Assembly: GCA_050013075.1 (NCBI GenBank)
Contig: JBEKFZ010000002.1
Coordinates: forward strand, 1-64,000
Reading direction: 5' to 3'
DNA from: JBEKIK01 sp050013075
Lineage (GTDB): Bacteria > Planctomycetota > Planctomycetia > Pirellulales > Thermoguttaceae
DNA: 64,000 bases
The position numbers were made by a program, and so were the translations under genes. This document shows, one piece after another, positions 17,184 through 26,034 of the stretch (position 1 is its first letter; the number at the start of each line of letters is the position of its first letter). A model generated the notes under the pieces. That model was not told the origin of the DNA, made no database searches, and was given only the letters and a program-made list of their open reading frames with translations.

Positions 17184-19490
17184 ATGAGTAATTCCATCGT
17201 CAGCATTCCGACCGCCCGCATAAGCGACCTGTTCGTGCGCAGTCAACTGTTGGCTCAGCTTCAATCAAATGCAGCCGCCCTATATAAAACCGAGATGCAA
17301 TTAAGCACCGGCTATCGTTTCGACTCAATCAGCGAAGATCCATCGGCTTCGCATACCGTAATAAGCCTGCAATCGCTGCTGCAACGCGTAACCCAGCTTC
17401 AGACCAACGTCTCCACGAACCAGTCTTATTTGAGCACCGCCGACACGGCGCTTTCCAGTGTATCGAAGTTGATAACCAGCATCCGCGCCACCGCGGTGGG
17501 CGCGACGGGCGATACGGCCACCGATTCGCAGCGCGCCGCCGCCGCGGAACAAGTCCAGGCCGTGATTCAGGAATTGGTGGTTATCGGCAACCAAAAGTAT
17601 GCCGGCCGTTATCTGTTTTCCGGCTCGGAAAACTCCACCGAACCTTTCACATATTTGAACAACGTGGTTGAATACTCCGGCAACGAAACGGCGCTGTCCA
17701 GCTATTCCGACCTAAATTCCTTGTTTCAAACGAATATAAACGGCAACGAGGCCTTCGGTGCAATTTCATCACAGGTGCAAAGCAGCGAGACGATCACTCC
17801 GGTCCTTACTTACGATACCGTTTTGTCCGATCTGAATCAGGGCCGGGGCGTCAGCTCCGGCAGCATTATTGTGTCTAACGGCAGGACGAGCAGCACCATC
17901 GACATAAGCAGCGCTAAAACGATCGGCGATGTGGCGGCTTTAATCAAGTCCCATCCCCCGGCCGGCGCCGAGATTAACGTCGACATAACCGCCACCGGAT
18001 TGAACATTTCGCTCGGCGAAGGCAGCAGCGGCACGCTTACAATCAGCGACGTCGCCGGCGGCAAAACGGCCAAGGAACTGGGTATCGCCGGAACCGCGGA
18101 TTCAAGCGGCGTCATTGAGGGAACCGCTCTTGACCCCACGCTCGATAAAACCACCTCGCTACAAGACATCCTCGGCGCTTATGCCGGCGCAACGATTCAT
18201 TCCACGGGATCCGATAACGATATCTTGATAAAGGCCGACACTATGGGCGCCACCGCCAGCGACGGCACGGCGCTGAACGGCGTGACCATCTCTTATGTCA
18301 ACGACGTTACATCGGGCAACGAATACGTCGAATCCGACGACTCGACGATTACAGTGCATATCGCTGCGGGTTCCACCACGGCATCCGATGTTGTCAACCT
18401 AATAAATAAAGCTCACGACGCGGGAACGATTTCCTTTACCGCCGGCATCGATCCCTTGGACGACGTAAACGGCGGACAGGGCCTGGTTGAAGACGGCGCA
18501 TCCGCGATGACCCGCGACGGCTCCGGCAAAGCACTCGATCAGAAATCCGGCCTGCAAATCACCAACGGCGGAGAGACGTTTACCGTCAGCCTGGCCGGTT
18601 GCAAGACCGTGGAAGACGTGCTCAACGCCGTTAATGCCAATTCCGGCTTGTTGGCTGAAATCAACTCGGCCAAGGACGGCATCAGCATCCGATCGCGCAC
18701 GAGCGGCTGCGATTTCATGATCGGCGAAAACGGTGGAACCACTGCCGCCCAATTGGGCCTGCGCACTTTTACCGAAGACACGAAGCTTAGCGACCTGAAC
18801 TACGGAACGGGCGTGAAAGTCGCCGGCTCCGGCAGCGCAAGCGGAGGTGTCGATTTCATGATTGCTTTGTCCGATGGCACCGCAATGGCGATTGATATTT
18901 CCGGGGCGACCACCATCGGCGACGTAATCGATTTAATCAACAATAATGCCAACAACAAAGGAAAGCTGACCGCCCAACTTGACACATACGGGAACGGCAT
19001 CGAACTGGTCGATAACAGCGGAGGCACGGGAACTCTGACGGTGGCCAACTCCGATTCCAGCAGCGCCGCCACCGACCTGGGCTTGATACCCAAAGGCCAG
19101 TCGAAGATCATTAGCGACACCAATACGATTACCGGCAGGGACGTCAACGAAACCGAAACCAAAGGGATCTTCACCGCCTTGATTAATCTAAAACAAGCGT
19201 TGCTTAACAACGATACGACTGGAATCAAAGATGCAATTAGCATGTTGGACAGTAGCACGGAGCAGTTGAATCTCACTCAAGCGGATCTTGGCGTCCGCGA
19301 ACAAAACCTCGATGCCATGTCGAGCCGCCTTACAACGGAAACAACCAACCTGAAATCTTTGCTCTCGGATAATTATGACGCCGACGTAACGCAGACCGCT
19401 TCCGATCTTTCCGCCCAAGAGGTCACCTACCAGGCCGCGCTCAAGGCCACCGCCAGCATCCTGCAAATGACGCTCATGAATTATCTATAA
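17184..19490 (+). CDS. flgL: flagellar hook-associated protein FlgL, enlarged
   Basis: Hook-filament junction protein 3. The N-terminus (LYKTEMQLSTGYRFDSISED, residues ~34-53) and the C-terminus (QEVTYQAALKATASILQMTL) are those of FlgL. At 768 residues it is more than twice E. coli FlgL (317). The insert between ~205 and ~660 carries modules with LSDLNQGRGV, TIGDVAALIK, LSDLNYGTGV and TIGDVIDLIN, and strands such as GNGIELVDNSGGTGTL, closely like the modules of FliD in this window. The shared build suggests internal duplication or exchange between fliD and flgL. It is the last gene of the operon; csrA and fliW, often found next, are absent. Confidence 0.92.
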   Translation: MSNSIVSIPTARISDLFVRSQLLAQLQSNAAALYKTEMQLSTGYRFDSISEDPSASHTVISLQSLLQRVTQLQTNVSTNQSYLSTADTALSSVSKLITSIRATAVGATGDTATDSQRAAAAEQVQAVIQELVVIGNQKYAGRYLFSGSENSTEPFTYLNNVVEYSGNETALSSYSDLNSLFQTNINGNEAFGAISSQVQSSETITPVLTYDTVLSDLNQGRGVSSGSIIVSNGRTSSTIDISSAKTIGDVAALIKSHPPAGAEINVDITATGLNISLGEGSSGTLTISDVAGGKTAKELGIAGTADSSGVIEGTALDPTLDKTTSLQDILGAYAGATIHSTGSDNDILIKADTMGATASDGTALNGVTISYVNDVTSGNEYVESDDSTITVHIAAGSTTASDVVNLINKAHDAGTISFTAGIDPLDDVNGGQGLVEDGASAMTRDGSGKALDQKSGLQITNGGETFTVSLAGCKTVEDVLNAVNANSGLLAEINSAKDGISIRSRTSGCDFMIGENGGTTAAQLGLRTFTEDTKLSDLNYGTGVKVAGSGSASGGVDFMIALSDGTAMAIDISGATTIGDVIDLINNNANNKGKLTAQLDTYGNGIELVDNSGGTGTLTVANSDSSSAATDLGLIPKGQSKIISDTNTITGRDVNETETKGIFTALINLKQALLNNDTTGIKDAISMLDSSTEQLNLTQADLGVREQNLDAMSSRLTTETTNLKSLLSDNYDADVTQTASDLSAQEVTYQAALKATASILQMTLMNYL

Positions 19491-19936
19491 GTCGCGGAAT
19501 TCGCTTAGGGGATATCCGTATATCGCATTACAGCGATAGAATCAACTTGCTATGATTTTTAATTTCTCTTGTCAACAATCGGGGGAAATTTTTTTCTTTG
19601 TGATAATTTATGTCATAATTAGTTACAGATACATATAAAATGTGATTTGCCATCGAAAAAGTGGCATTTCCATTTAATTTCTGCTACCCACCAAGGAATG
19701 GGGCTCTGACAAACGGACTTTTGTCTGTGAAACATGCGAAAATTGACCGTATTCCAGAAAGCTTGCCAAACTCTTGACAAAAGGATGGCTATAACGTCAA
19801 GTTGAAATAGGGTCCTCTTGACGCCGTTCTTATATGGATTATTGTGTCAATCCTGGGGAGGACTCGTGTCATAAATGCCCGCGAATGGATGCGATTTTGA
19901 TCGTTTTTTGTTCTATCTTGCTTTGGGAGACAATTC
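19491..19936. other. AT-rich intergenic region
   Basis: About 445 bp between flgL and a ferredoxin gene, clearly richer in A+T than its surroundings (especially 19550-19700). No gene, tRNA or convincing promoter was recognised; a TTGACA at 19774 has no -10 partner at correct spacing. Confidence 0.5.
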
Positions 19937-20110
19937 ATGCCAGCAGTAGTTAATCCGGAAAAGTGCACCGGTTGCGAGACTTGTGTCGAGTCGTGCCCGT
20001 TGGACGCCATTTCGATGAAAGACGGTTTGGCCGTAGTCGATGCCGATACCTGCGGCGATTGCGGCGCGTGCGTGGACGTATGCCCTGTGGAAGCGATCGC
20101 CATGCAATAA
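19937..20110 (+). CDS. 2[4Fe-4S] ferredoxin, 57 residues
   Basis: Small bacterial-type ferredoxin carrying two [4Fe-4S] clusters and acting as a low-potential electron carrier. Two full cluster motifs are visible: CTGCETCVESCP at residues 10-21 and CGDCGACVDVCP at 39-50, separated by the usual short spacer. GGGAGA lies 7-12 bp before the ATG. A hairpin with a T-run follows at 20143, so it is probably a single-gene transcript. apbE begins 144 bp downstream, which may reflect a common redox context. Such ferredoxins are typical of anaerobes. Confidence 0.95.
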   Translation: MPAVVNPEKCTGCETCVESCPLDAISMKDGLAVVDADTCGDCGACVDVCPVEAIAMQ

Positions 20111-20142
20111 ATCCGGCGCGGCACACAATAAGCTGATCCATG

Positions 20143-20179
20143 AAAGGGCGGGTTGCGCATGGCGCGGTCCGCCCTTTTT
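20143..20179 (+). terminator. rho-independent terminator after the ferredoxin
   Basis: Stem AAAGGGCGG paired with CCGCCCTTT around a 17-nt loop, followed by a run of five T (20175-20179), 33 bp after the ferredoxin stop. Confidence 0.85.
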
Positions 20180-20254
20180 GGTTTTCAATAGGCAGCGCGA
20201 AACCGCAAGCGGTTTAAATAATTTTAAAACCCATCCCATTACATTTCCTACCCA

Positions 20255-21412
20255 ATGGACCGCAAAAAAACCCGCCGCGAATTTTTGCATGTTCCTCCGG
20301 CCCCCGATGCCCGAGCGTCCGTCCAACGGGAAGAGGCATCGGCCCAAATCGGCGAAGGCTTGCACCCGGAACACGGCGCTTTGATGATGCACCTTTCGCG
20401 CCGGGCGATGGCAACCCAATTTGAGATTCGTTTTCCCGCCGCCATGCCCGCCATCCCCGGCGGCAGTGATCGTGACGCCCAACTGGCCCTGGAAACTTTG
20501 GAATCGTTGGAGGGCCTGGAAGAACAAATGTCGCTGTTCCGTCCCGCAAGCGAAATCAACCGCATCAATCTGCTCGCGGCCCAAGGGCCGGTCGAAGTCG
20601 AGCCCGGACTGTTCCGGCTGTTGTGTTTGGCAAAGGACGTTTGGCTTCAGACCGAAGGAGCCTTGGACATCACCGCCACGCCGCTGTGGCAAGCCTGGGG
20701 ATTTGCCGGCCGCGCAGGCGCGGTTCCGAGCGAAGAACAAATCGCCGACGCACTGTCGCGCACGGGCTTTAAATTCGTCCAACTCGACGAAGGGCGCAAC
20801 ACCGTCCGTTTCAGCCGGCCCGGCATACAACTGAACTTGGGCGGCATCGGCAAGGGCTATGCGCTGGACCGGTGCGCGGAGAAACTCATCGGCGGCGGCA
20901 TGGAGCATTTTCTGCTCCACGGGGGTCAAAGCAGCATCTTGGCCCACGGCGCGGATTTGACTTGTGCTAAAGGGGACAGTCCCATTTTCGCTGACACGAA
21001 AATTGGGACAGTCCCCAAGGATGCGACCTCGAATTTTTGGACCATCGGCATCCCGCATCCTTGGAAGACATCGCGGCGGATAGCGGAGATCCATCTTCGC
21101 AACCGGGCGATAGGCACTTCAAGCTCGCAGTTTCAATCCTTCCGGCACAAAGGAAAACTTTATGGACACATCATTGATCCGCGCACCGGCCGTCCGGCCG
21201 AAGGAGTCCTCTCGGCAACGGTTGTCGCTTCCTCGTCGGCCCTGGCCGATGCGCTATCTACCGCGTTTTACGTCCTGGGCGTGGAAAAATCCTTGGCCTA
21301 TGCTCAAGCTCATCCGGAAATCGCCACGGTATTGTTAACGCCTTCCAGCCGAGGGGAAAACGTCAAAATTCATTGCTCCGGACTGGATGACGGCGATTTT
21401 CTGGTTCAGTAG
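20255..21412 (+). CDS. apbE: FAD:protein FMN transferase ApbE
   Basis: Flavin transferase that covalently attaches FMN to Thr/Ser of proteins such as Nqr/Rnf subunits. Seen: MSLFRPASEINRIN (~95), LNLGGIGKGYALD (~193), LLHGGQSS, GHIIDPRTGRP and the metal-site region ASSSALADALSTAFYVLG. The 385-residue length is normal. The N-terminus KKTRREFL resembles a Tat motif but lacks the hydrophobic stretch after it. A 45-bp palindromic element (20972-21016) lies inside the gene and is read in frame as about 15 extra residues (GDSPIFADTKIGTVP) in the loop after HGGQSS. No Nqr or Rnf substrate genes are in the window. Confidence 0.93.
   Translation: MDRKKTRREFLHVPPAPDARASVQREEASAQIGEGLHPEHGALMMHLSRRAMATQFEIRFPAAMPAIPGGSDRDAQLALETLESLEGLEEQMSLFRPASEINRINLLAAQGPVEVEPGLFRLLCLAKDVWLQTEGALDITATPLWQAWGFAGRAGAVPSEEQIADALSRTGFKFVQLDEGRNTVRFSRPGIQLNLGGIGKGYALDRCAEKLIGGGMEHFLLHGGQSSILAHGADLTCAKGDSPIFADTKIGTVPKDATSNFWTIGIPHPWKTSRRIAEIHLRNRAIGTSSSQFQSFRHKGKLYGHIIDPRTGRPAEGVLSATVVASSSALADALSTAFYVLGVEKSLAYAQAHPEIATVLLTPSSRGENVKIHCSGLDDGDFLVQ
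20972..21016. repeat. GGGGACAGTCCC palindrome inserted in frame in apbE
   Basis: Left arm GGGGACAGTCCCATTTTCG (20972-20990) and right arm CGAAAATTGGGACAGTCCCC (20997-21016) form an imperfect inverted repeat of 45 bp, a multiple of three. Related sequence occurs at 54759-54770 and, decayed, at 55133-55151. Confidence 0.85.
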
Positions 21413-21705
21413 ATCGTCAGGTGGGTTATTAGTTTTAGCCGCAAACCGGGTAAAATAGCGAAAGCAGTTTAAATCCCGTAGACTAGACTTGATCGCAGAA
21501 CTCAACACTTCGGTCAAAATGCCGAAGGTCTTTCTCATTGTGGGGATTGGAGTTGCGTAATCAAGACGCCAGTTCAAACAGAGGATTTCGCACCGAAAAA
21601 GAGCTGCGTCCCGTTTTCCACCCCCTACGTACCCGTTAACGGGCTAACGTTGCGGATCAGGCACGGCTATATGCCGTCGCCTGCATCCGGCTTGTCGGCA
21701 CGCCA

Positions 21706-22002
21706 TCATTTCCAGAACCGCCACCATTTCTTTGAAGGCGATGCCTCTCCTCCAGATGTCTTCCAATGATGGACGCTTGCGAACTCCACCATGTTTGCAC
21801 ATGAGGGACAACTCAATGAGACAGACCCGACACTAGCTCCACAACACTTTCCACAGTACACGCGCCTGCACACGGGACACCACATCGCAATTTTCCTTGC
21901 GACATCGACACTAAGAACAGGTATCTGCCCAATCTCAAGTTGTTGACCTATCGCCCTCGCTGTGGATCGACAGCGGTGACAACTGCCATCCCGCTCATCC
22001 AT
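21706..22002 (-). CDS. small cysteine-rich zinc-ribbon protein, unknown
   Basis: A 98-residue protein not recognised as a named family. Seen: an N-terminal CHRC pair, then CPVCRRVYCGKCC and CPSC in the middle, eight or more cysteines arranged like a zinc ribbon or RING-like fold, and a basic, Trp-rich tail (KKWWRFWK). The start at 22002 is preferred over the ATG six bases upstream because AGGAGG then has a 7-bp spacing. It lies 77 bp after the ankyrin gene on the same strand, and both carry zinc-binding motifs, so they may form an operon. Its role is unknown. Confidence 0.6.
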   Translation of the reverse strand: MDERDGSCHRCRSTARAIGQQLEIGQIPVLSVDVARKIAMWCPVCRRVYCGKCCGASVGSVSLSCPSCANMVEFASVHHWKTSGGEASPSKKWWRFWK

Positions 22003-22079
22003 AATCATTCCTCCTTTTACTGAAGAACATGGAGTTCAATTTCGGCACGGCATAAAGTACATCACATGGTTGGAAAATG

Positions 22080-22979
22080 CTATTCTGTGCCGCCATGCTT
22101 ACGGAGAACCTCCACCATATCATCGTAACCCTTGAGTTTGGCCGCGAGCAGGGCCGTCTTTAATAGGTTGGTCCTGGCATTGGCGTTAGCCCCGTGTGCA
22201 AGCAATGCTTGCGCTGCTGCCAGCTTTCCGCAGTATGCCGCCCAGTATAGTGGCGTTTGGCCGTCGTATTTCTCCCTTGCGTTTGGGTCAGCCCCATTAG
22301 CCAATAGCAATTCGACGACTTCCGTTTCGCCGAATCTCGCTGCGTGGAATAATGGCGTCTCGTCCGCAAAGTCCCTGGCGTTGACGCAACCTCTGTTGGC
22401 CCAAATGACCTTCCTTATGTCCTCTAGGCTGCCTTTATTTATGGTCTGGAAGATGTCCGTAGGTTCCTCGTTTGGAATGGAAGACGCCCCTGCGGTTGCT
22501 GGCGGCGGCTTATCTTCGGACAATGCCTTGATCACTGCTTGTTTGACAATTGAGAACTCTGCAACCGGTGGGTCCGCATTCTTCAACAATTCAAGGGTCT
22601 TACGGGCATCTTGCCCGCCAATCTTTCCCAATACTTCACATAGTATGGCCGCGTTGTGGTAATCACTTTGGCTTTTGAAGCGAGTGTTCAGGAGAACCTT
22701 ACTTACTATGGGCGAAGCCCGCTCGCCACAATTGACCAGTTTCTGTGCAGCCTCCTTTTGCACCGCCCTGTAACTGATTGCGATGCTTTCATCTGATAAT
22801 ACTCTAGCAGTTAGTTCCTCTATTTCCCGAGACCCAAGTTGCGGTTCTTCGCTCGGTCTTGATACCGTGAACTTGTGATTGCACCGTTTACAACGCGCCT
22901 GTTTCCCAATGTGTTGGGCCATCGCCCTAAGCTGCGCTTTGCAGGATGGACAGGTGATTGAGAACGTGTCGCTATCCAT
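22080..22979 (-). CDS. MJ0042-type zinc finger and ankyrin-repeat protein
   Basis: A 299-residue protein. The N-terminus ITCPSCKAQL ... ARCKRCNHKF is an MJ0042-type zinc finger (two CxxC pairs), common in planctomycetes and myxobacteria. Residues ~50-165 are helical and may form HEAT-like repeats. The C-terminal ~110 residues hold three to four ankyrin repeats (DETPLFHAARFGETEVVELL, GQTPLYWAAYCGKLAAAQAL). GGAGG before the ATG at 22979 fixes the start over a longer frame. Ankyrin repeats mediate protein contacts; the partner is unknown. The small zinc-ribbon gene follows downstream. Confidence 0.8.
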   Translation of the reverse strand: MDSDTFSITCPSCKAQLRAMAQHIGKQARCKRCNHKFTVSRPSEEPQLGSREIEELTARVLSDESIAISYRAVQKEAAQKLVNCGERASPIVSKVLLNTRFKSQSDYHNAAILCEVLGKIGGQDARKTLELLKNADPPVAEFSIVKQAVIKALSEDKPPPATAGASSIPNEEPTDIFQTINKGSLEDIRKVIWANRGCVNARDFADETPLFHAARFGETEVVELLLANGADPNAREKYDGQTPLYWAAYCGKLAAAQALLAHGANANARTNLLKTALLAAKLKGYDDMVEVLRKHGGTE

Positions 22980-23206
22980 GATTGACCTCCACAATGCACC
23001 CGCTCGTCCGTTCTTGTCCGACGTCCACAATTCCAATCACCGGTTACTCCAAAGTTGTCAGGTCAGTTCTCCAACCTCATTATAACCACCCAATAGAATA
23101 ATTGAGGGGCAAGAGGGCTGCAAGCCCCCCAACTCAGAATCCGCCGTGGGCTGGCCGGAAACGCCATGGCCGGTAACCTTCTTCATGCCCTTTGCCATAA
23201 TAGGAA

Positions 23207-23227
23207 GGCCCTTTGCCGACAAGGGCC
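23207..23227. repeat. GGCCCTT hairpin before the mazEF promoter
   Basis: GGCCCTT-N7-AAGGGCC, a perfect 7-bp stem 22 bp upstream of the -35 box of the toxin-antitoxin pair. No T-run follows, so it is not a typical terminator. Confidence 0.5.
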
Positions 23228-23249
23228 AAAGAATAGGGAAGGCATGACC

Positions 23250-23278
23250 TTGACCAACCGCGATTCGGCGGGCATACT
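23250..23278 (+). promoter_or_regulatory. sigma-70-type promoter, leaderless mazEF transcript
   Basis: TTGACC (23250-23255) and CATACT (23273-23278) are separated by exactly 17 bp. The start codon lies 7 bp after the -10 box, so the transcript would begin at or next to the ATG, without a leader. No Shine-Dalgarno site precedes the gene, which agrees. Confidence 0.55.
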
Positions 23279-23284
23279 AGTGGT

Positions 23285-23521
23285 ATGAAGACTGCCGTAT
23301 CAATTCCCGACGAAGTGTACACGGAAACCGAGCGTCTGGCCCGGCATTTGAAAAAGTCGCGGAGCGAAGTGTATAGCCTTGCCTTGGCAGAGTATGTCGC
23401 ACGTCACGCCCCGGAGCGCGTGACCGAAGCGATGGATCGCGTCGCTGCGGAAGTGGGCGGGGAAACCGATGAATTTGCGGCTGCTGCCGCGCGGCGAATC
23501 CTGGAGCGCAGCCCGTGGTGA
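23285..23521 (+). CDS. ribbon-helix-helix antitoxin (MazE-like)
   Basis: A 78-residue antitoxin. The N-terminus KTAVSIPDEVYTETERLARHLKKSRSEVY (core VSIPDEVY ... SRSEVY) is a ribbon-helix-helix DNA-binding domain; the acidic C-terminus would bind the toxin. It overlaps the mazF start by 7 bp, the usual coupled arrangement. Proteins of this kind repress their own promoter, here probably the site just upstream. Confidence 0.88.
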   Translation: MKTAVSIPDEVYTETERLARHLKKSRSEVYSLALAEYVARHAPERVTEAMDRVAAEVGGETDEFAAAAARRILERSPW

Positions 23522-23859
23522 TCTCCCGTGGGGATGTTTGGTGGGCCGATCTTTCCGAGCCAACCGGCTCCGGCCCCGGTTTTCGGCGACCTGTCGTGGT
23601 GGTGCAGGGCGATGCTTTGAACCGCAGTCGAATTGCCACTGTCGTATGTGTGCCGCTGACGAGCAACTTGAAATGGGCGGACGCCCCCGGAAACGTGCGT
23701 CTTGCGCCCCGGTTCACAGGTCTGTCGAAGGAGTCCGTAGCCAATGTTTCCCAAATCATCACGCTGGACAAGTCTCTTCTGGCGGAACACGTCGGAAAGC
23801 TGCCCCAAGCGAAACTGGGGTTGATTCTATCGGGAATTGACCTTGTATTGGGGCGATAG
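23515..23859 (+). CDS. mazF: MazF-family endoribonuclease toxin
   Basis: A 114-residue MazF/PemK-type toxin that cuts mRNA. Seen: RGDVWWADL at the N-terminus, FRRPVVVVQGDALN with the substrate-binding Arg region, TVVCVPLTSNL and the C-terminal LGLILSGIDLVLG, all in family order. Two adjacent GTG codons (23515, 23518) could start it, both within the antitoxin gene, so translation is coupled. Length is normal and no disabling change is visible. Confidence 0.9.
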   Translation: MVISRGDVWWADLSEPTGSGPGFRRPVVVVQGDALNRSRIATVVCVPLTSNLKWADAPGNVRLAPRFTGLSKESVANVSQIITLDKSLLAEHVGKLPQAKLGLILSGIDLVLGR

Positions 23860-23984
23860 GTCCTACTCGTGCTAACCGATAAAGTATAAAAGTGATTTTC
23901 TGGTTCCATTCCCTCCAAGGAAGATATACAATTAAACTGTATTTGATATTTATGGAGTAGTGCTATCTTTCCGGTGCCAATGCC

Positions 23985-24989
23985 ATGTATTACCGTTTAA
24001 GAAATGTTTTACTGGCCGCGATTTCGACTTGGGCTGCGGCGGCCGAGGGGCAAGACCTCAAAACCATGCAGTATTTGAACATGGTCGTAAGCGCCGGGTC
24101 GCTCAGATTCCGTGTAGTTTCGGGCCGGGTGTCGCTGGACGCTGCACATGCGGGATTTATCCAGTATGCCAACACCTCCGAACAAATCTCCGTCCTCCAA
24201 TCGGACGGCGGAGATACGACGTTATCGTACAATTGGACCAACGGCAAAAAGCAGCTTTCCATCGAAGCGTCGAACGTCTCGAAAGTTCACATTCGCTATG
24301 GCGGCAAAGGGGATGATCCGCAGATACCCGTGGAATTCTCCCAGCCGCTGCATGGAAAAACCGTGCTTAAAGTCGGGCCGGAAGGCAAGCAGCGGATTTA
24401 TAGTGCCCCAAACCTTTGGCATTTGTTTCTGGCTTATCCGGCGGAAACCAAGCAGTATCTTGTGCCGCTTTTAGCCCTGCTGCATCCCAATTGGAGATTG
24501 TCCGAATCGGCGGCAGAGGTGGAGGTTGAATTGCTCCGCAAGGCCCACGGCAATGAAACATTGGATCGACGGCATTGGGCCGCGCTGGTCGAGCAATTGG
24601 GCGACGAGAGCTTTGCTAGGCGTCAGGCGGCCGATCGGGCGATCCGCGCCGCCGACCCGGCCGTGTTGAACTATTTGCAGCAACTCGATTTCAGCCGGCT
24701 TGACGCCGAACAGCAATTCCGCGTTCGCCGAATTATCGAGGCCCTGAGCGAACGGCTCGGCGACGACACGCCCGAACAGACGGCCTCATGGTTGTCCGGC
24801 GATCCTTCGGTGTGGCTTATTTTGCTGAATAGATCCGAGGCGGCCACCCGGCGCCAGGCCGTGGGTCAACTAACCGCCATGCTCGGCGGTCCGATCCCGG
24901 TCGATCCCGAGGCCGATCCAGCCACGCAAAAAACGCAATTGGAACAACTCCGCTTGCGCATCGAAGGCCTCGCCGCGGAAGATAAATAA
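23985..24989 (+). CDS. exported HEAT-like protein, unknown function
   Basis: A 334-residue protein with an N-terminal signal peptide (LLAAISTWAAAAEGQ). Residues ~35-170 look like a beta-rich domain; from ~200 the helices LGDESFARRQAADRAIRAAD and FRVRRIIEALSERLGD resemble degenerate HEAT-type repeats common in exported planctomycete proteins. No catalytic motif was recognised. It stands alone between mazF and a receiver-like gene; the latter follows after a 103-bp gap filled by heptads. Confidence 0.6.
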   Translation: MYYRLRNVLLAAISTWAAAAEGQDLKTMQYLNMVVSAGSLRFRVVSGRVSLDAAHAGFIQYANTSEQISVLQSDGGDTTLSYNWTNGKKQLSIEASNVSKVHIRYGGKGDDPQIPVEFSQPLHGKTVLKVGPEGKQRIYSAPNLWHLFLAYPAETKQYLVPLLALLHPNWRLSESAAEVEVELLRKAHGNETLDRRHWAALVEQLGDESFARRQAADRAIRAADPAVLNYLQQLDFSRLDAEQQFRVRRIIEALSERLGDDTPEQTASWLSGDPSVWLILLNRSEAATRRQAVGQLTAMLGGPIPVDPEADPATQKTQLEQLRLRIEGLAAEDK

Positions 24990-25012
24990 CGGAAAGTGTC
25001 GTAAGAATGACG

Positions 25013-25092
25013 AAATCCAAATGACAAATGACGAAGGAATATAGTTGATAGCAAAAACTGTGAACTGTGAACTGTGAACTGAAAACTGAACA
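25013..25092. repeat. heptanucleotide array before the receiver-like gene
   Basis: Eleven 7-bp units in one phase (AAATCCA, AATGACA, AATGACG, GAACTGT three times in variants, AAACTGA) end 3 bp before the ATG at 25093. Confidence 0.85.
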
Positions 25093-25917
25093 ATGTCCGA
25101 AATCGCGATCCTGGTTTTAGGCGAAATCGACCGGCCGGAATTTCTCGGCGTCCGAGCGATGTTGGAGTCCTTGGGCCGGTTATGTTGCTTTACCGAACTG
25201 GAACGAGCGCTAAAGGCCCTGGAAACAGGCGAAATCATTCCGGACTTAATCGTAATTGCCCAGGCGTTTCCCGGGCAGTTTTCGCATCAGGACGCCGACC
25301 GCCTGCGTCGGCTTGCCCCGCTGGGCCGAATAGTAAGACTATTGGGAAGTTGGTGCGAGGGAGAGACGCGCAGCGGCCAACCGTTGCCCGCCGCCGTCCG
25401 CGTTTATTGGCATCAGTGGAACGCTCGGGCAGGGCGGGAATTGCACAGCTTGATCCAAGGCCAATGCCCAAGCTGGGGTCTGCCGGTAACGGCCACCGAG
25501 GAAGAACGCCTGCTGCAAAGCATAGCACAAACGCCGCGGCACAGGCAAGGACTGATCGCGATCCACGCCCGAGGGTCCGCAATGGAAGATTGGCTCTCGT
25601 CGGCGTGCCGGACGTGCGGGTATTCAACGGTCCAATTGCGTCCGCCCCATTACACGCGCATCGAAGGCGCGACGGCGGCCGTTTTCGACGCTTCCGACCT
25701 GCGGGGCGAGGAACTCGATCAGCTCCGCCGCCTGAGAGACGCCCTGGGTCGCACTCCGGTTATCGCCTTGCTCGATTTTCCCCGCATCGAAGACCAACGC
25801 CGCGCCCTTGCGGCCGGCGCAACGGCCGTATTATCCAAACCGCTTTATCTCGACGATCTGTTTTGGCAGTTGGACCAGATGAGTGAAGCAGTTAATAGGC
25901 AGAATGTGCAAATATGA
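25093..25917 (+). CDS. receiver-like protein with two degenerate domains
   Basis: A 274-residue protein. The C-terminal half has the end of a response-regulator receiver fold: TPVIALLDFPRIEDQRRALAAGATAVLSKPLYLDDLF, where AGATAVLSKP (residues ~240-249) carries the conserved Lys-Pro. The phosphoacceptor region reads AAVFDASDLRGEE, with an Asp in place but no acidic pair upstream. The N-terminal half (EIAILVLGEIDRPE ...) looks like a second, more degraded receiver. No output domain is visible. It is probably a pseudo-receiver used for protein contacts; no kinase is adjacent. Confidence 0.6.
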   Translation: MSEIAILVLGEIDRPEFLGVRAMLESLGRLCCFTELERALKALETGEIIPDLIVIAQAFPGQFSHQDADRLRRLAPLGRIVRLLGSWCEGETRSGQPLPAAVRVYWHQWNARAGRELHSLIQGQCPSWGLPVTATEEERLLQSIAQTPRHRQGLIAIHARGSAMEDWLSSACRTCGYSTVQLRPPHYTRIEGATAAVFDASDLRGEELDQLRRLRDALGRTPVIALLDFPRIEDQRRALAAGATAVLSKPLYLDDLFWQLDQMSEAVNRQNVQI

Positions 25918-26034
25918 AAACGCGACCACTGATCGCATAGACATGGTTCAGAATTTAAAACCTAGTGTGAAGCAAATCAATCCTTTTCATTAATGATGCG
26001 TGTTTTGCGCGGAATCTTGCGGATTTGTGCTTCA

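Noticed and set aside
19763..19795. TTGACA and TATAAC as a promoter for the ferredoxin
   Set aside because: Spacing is 10 bp from TTGACA, or 21 bp from the upstream TTGCCA; neither is workable.
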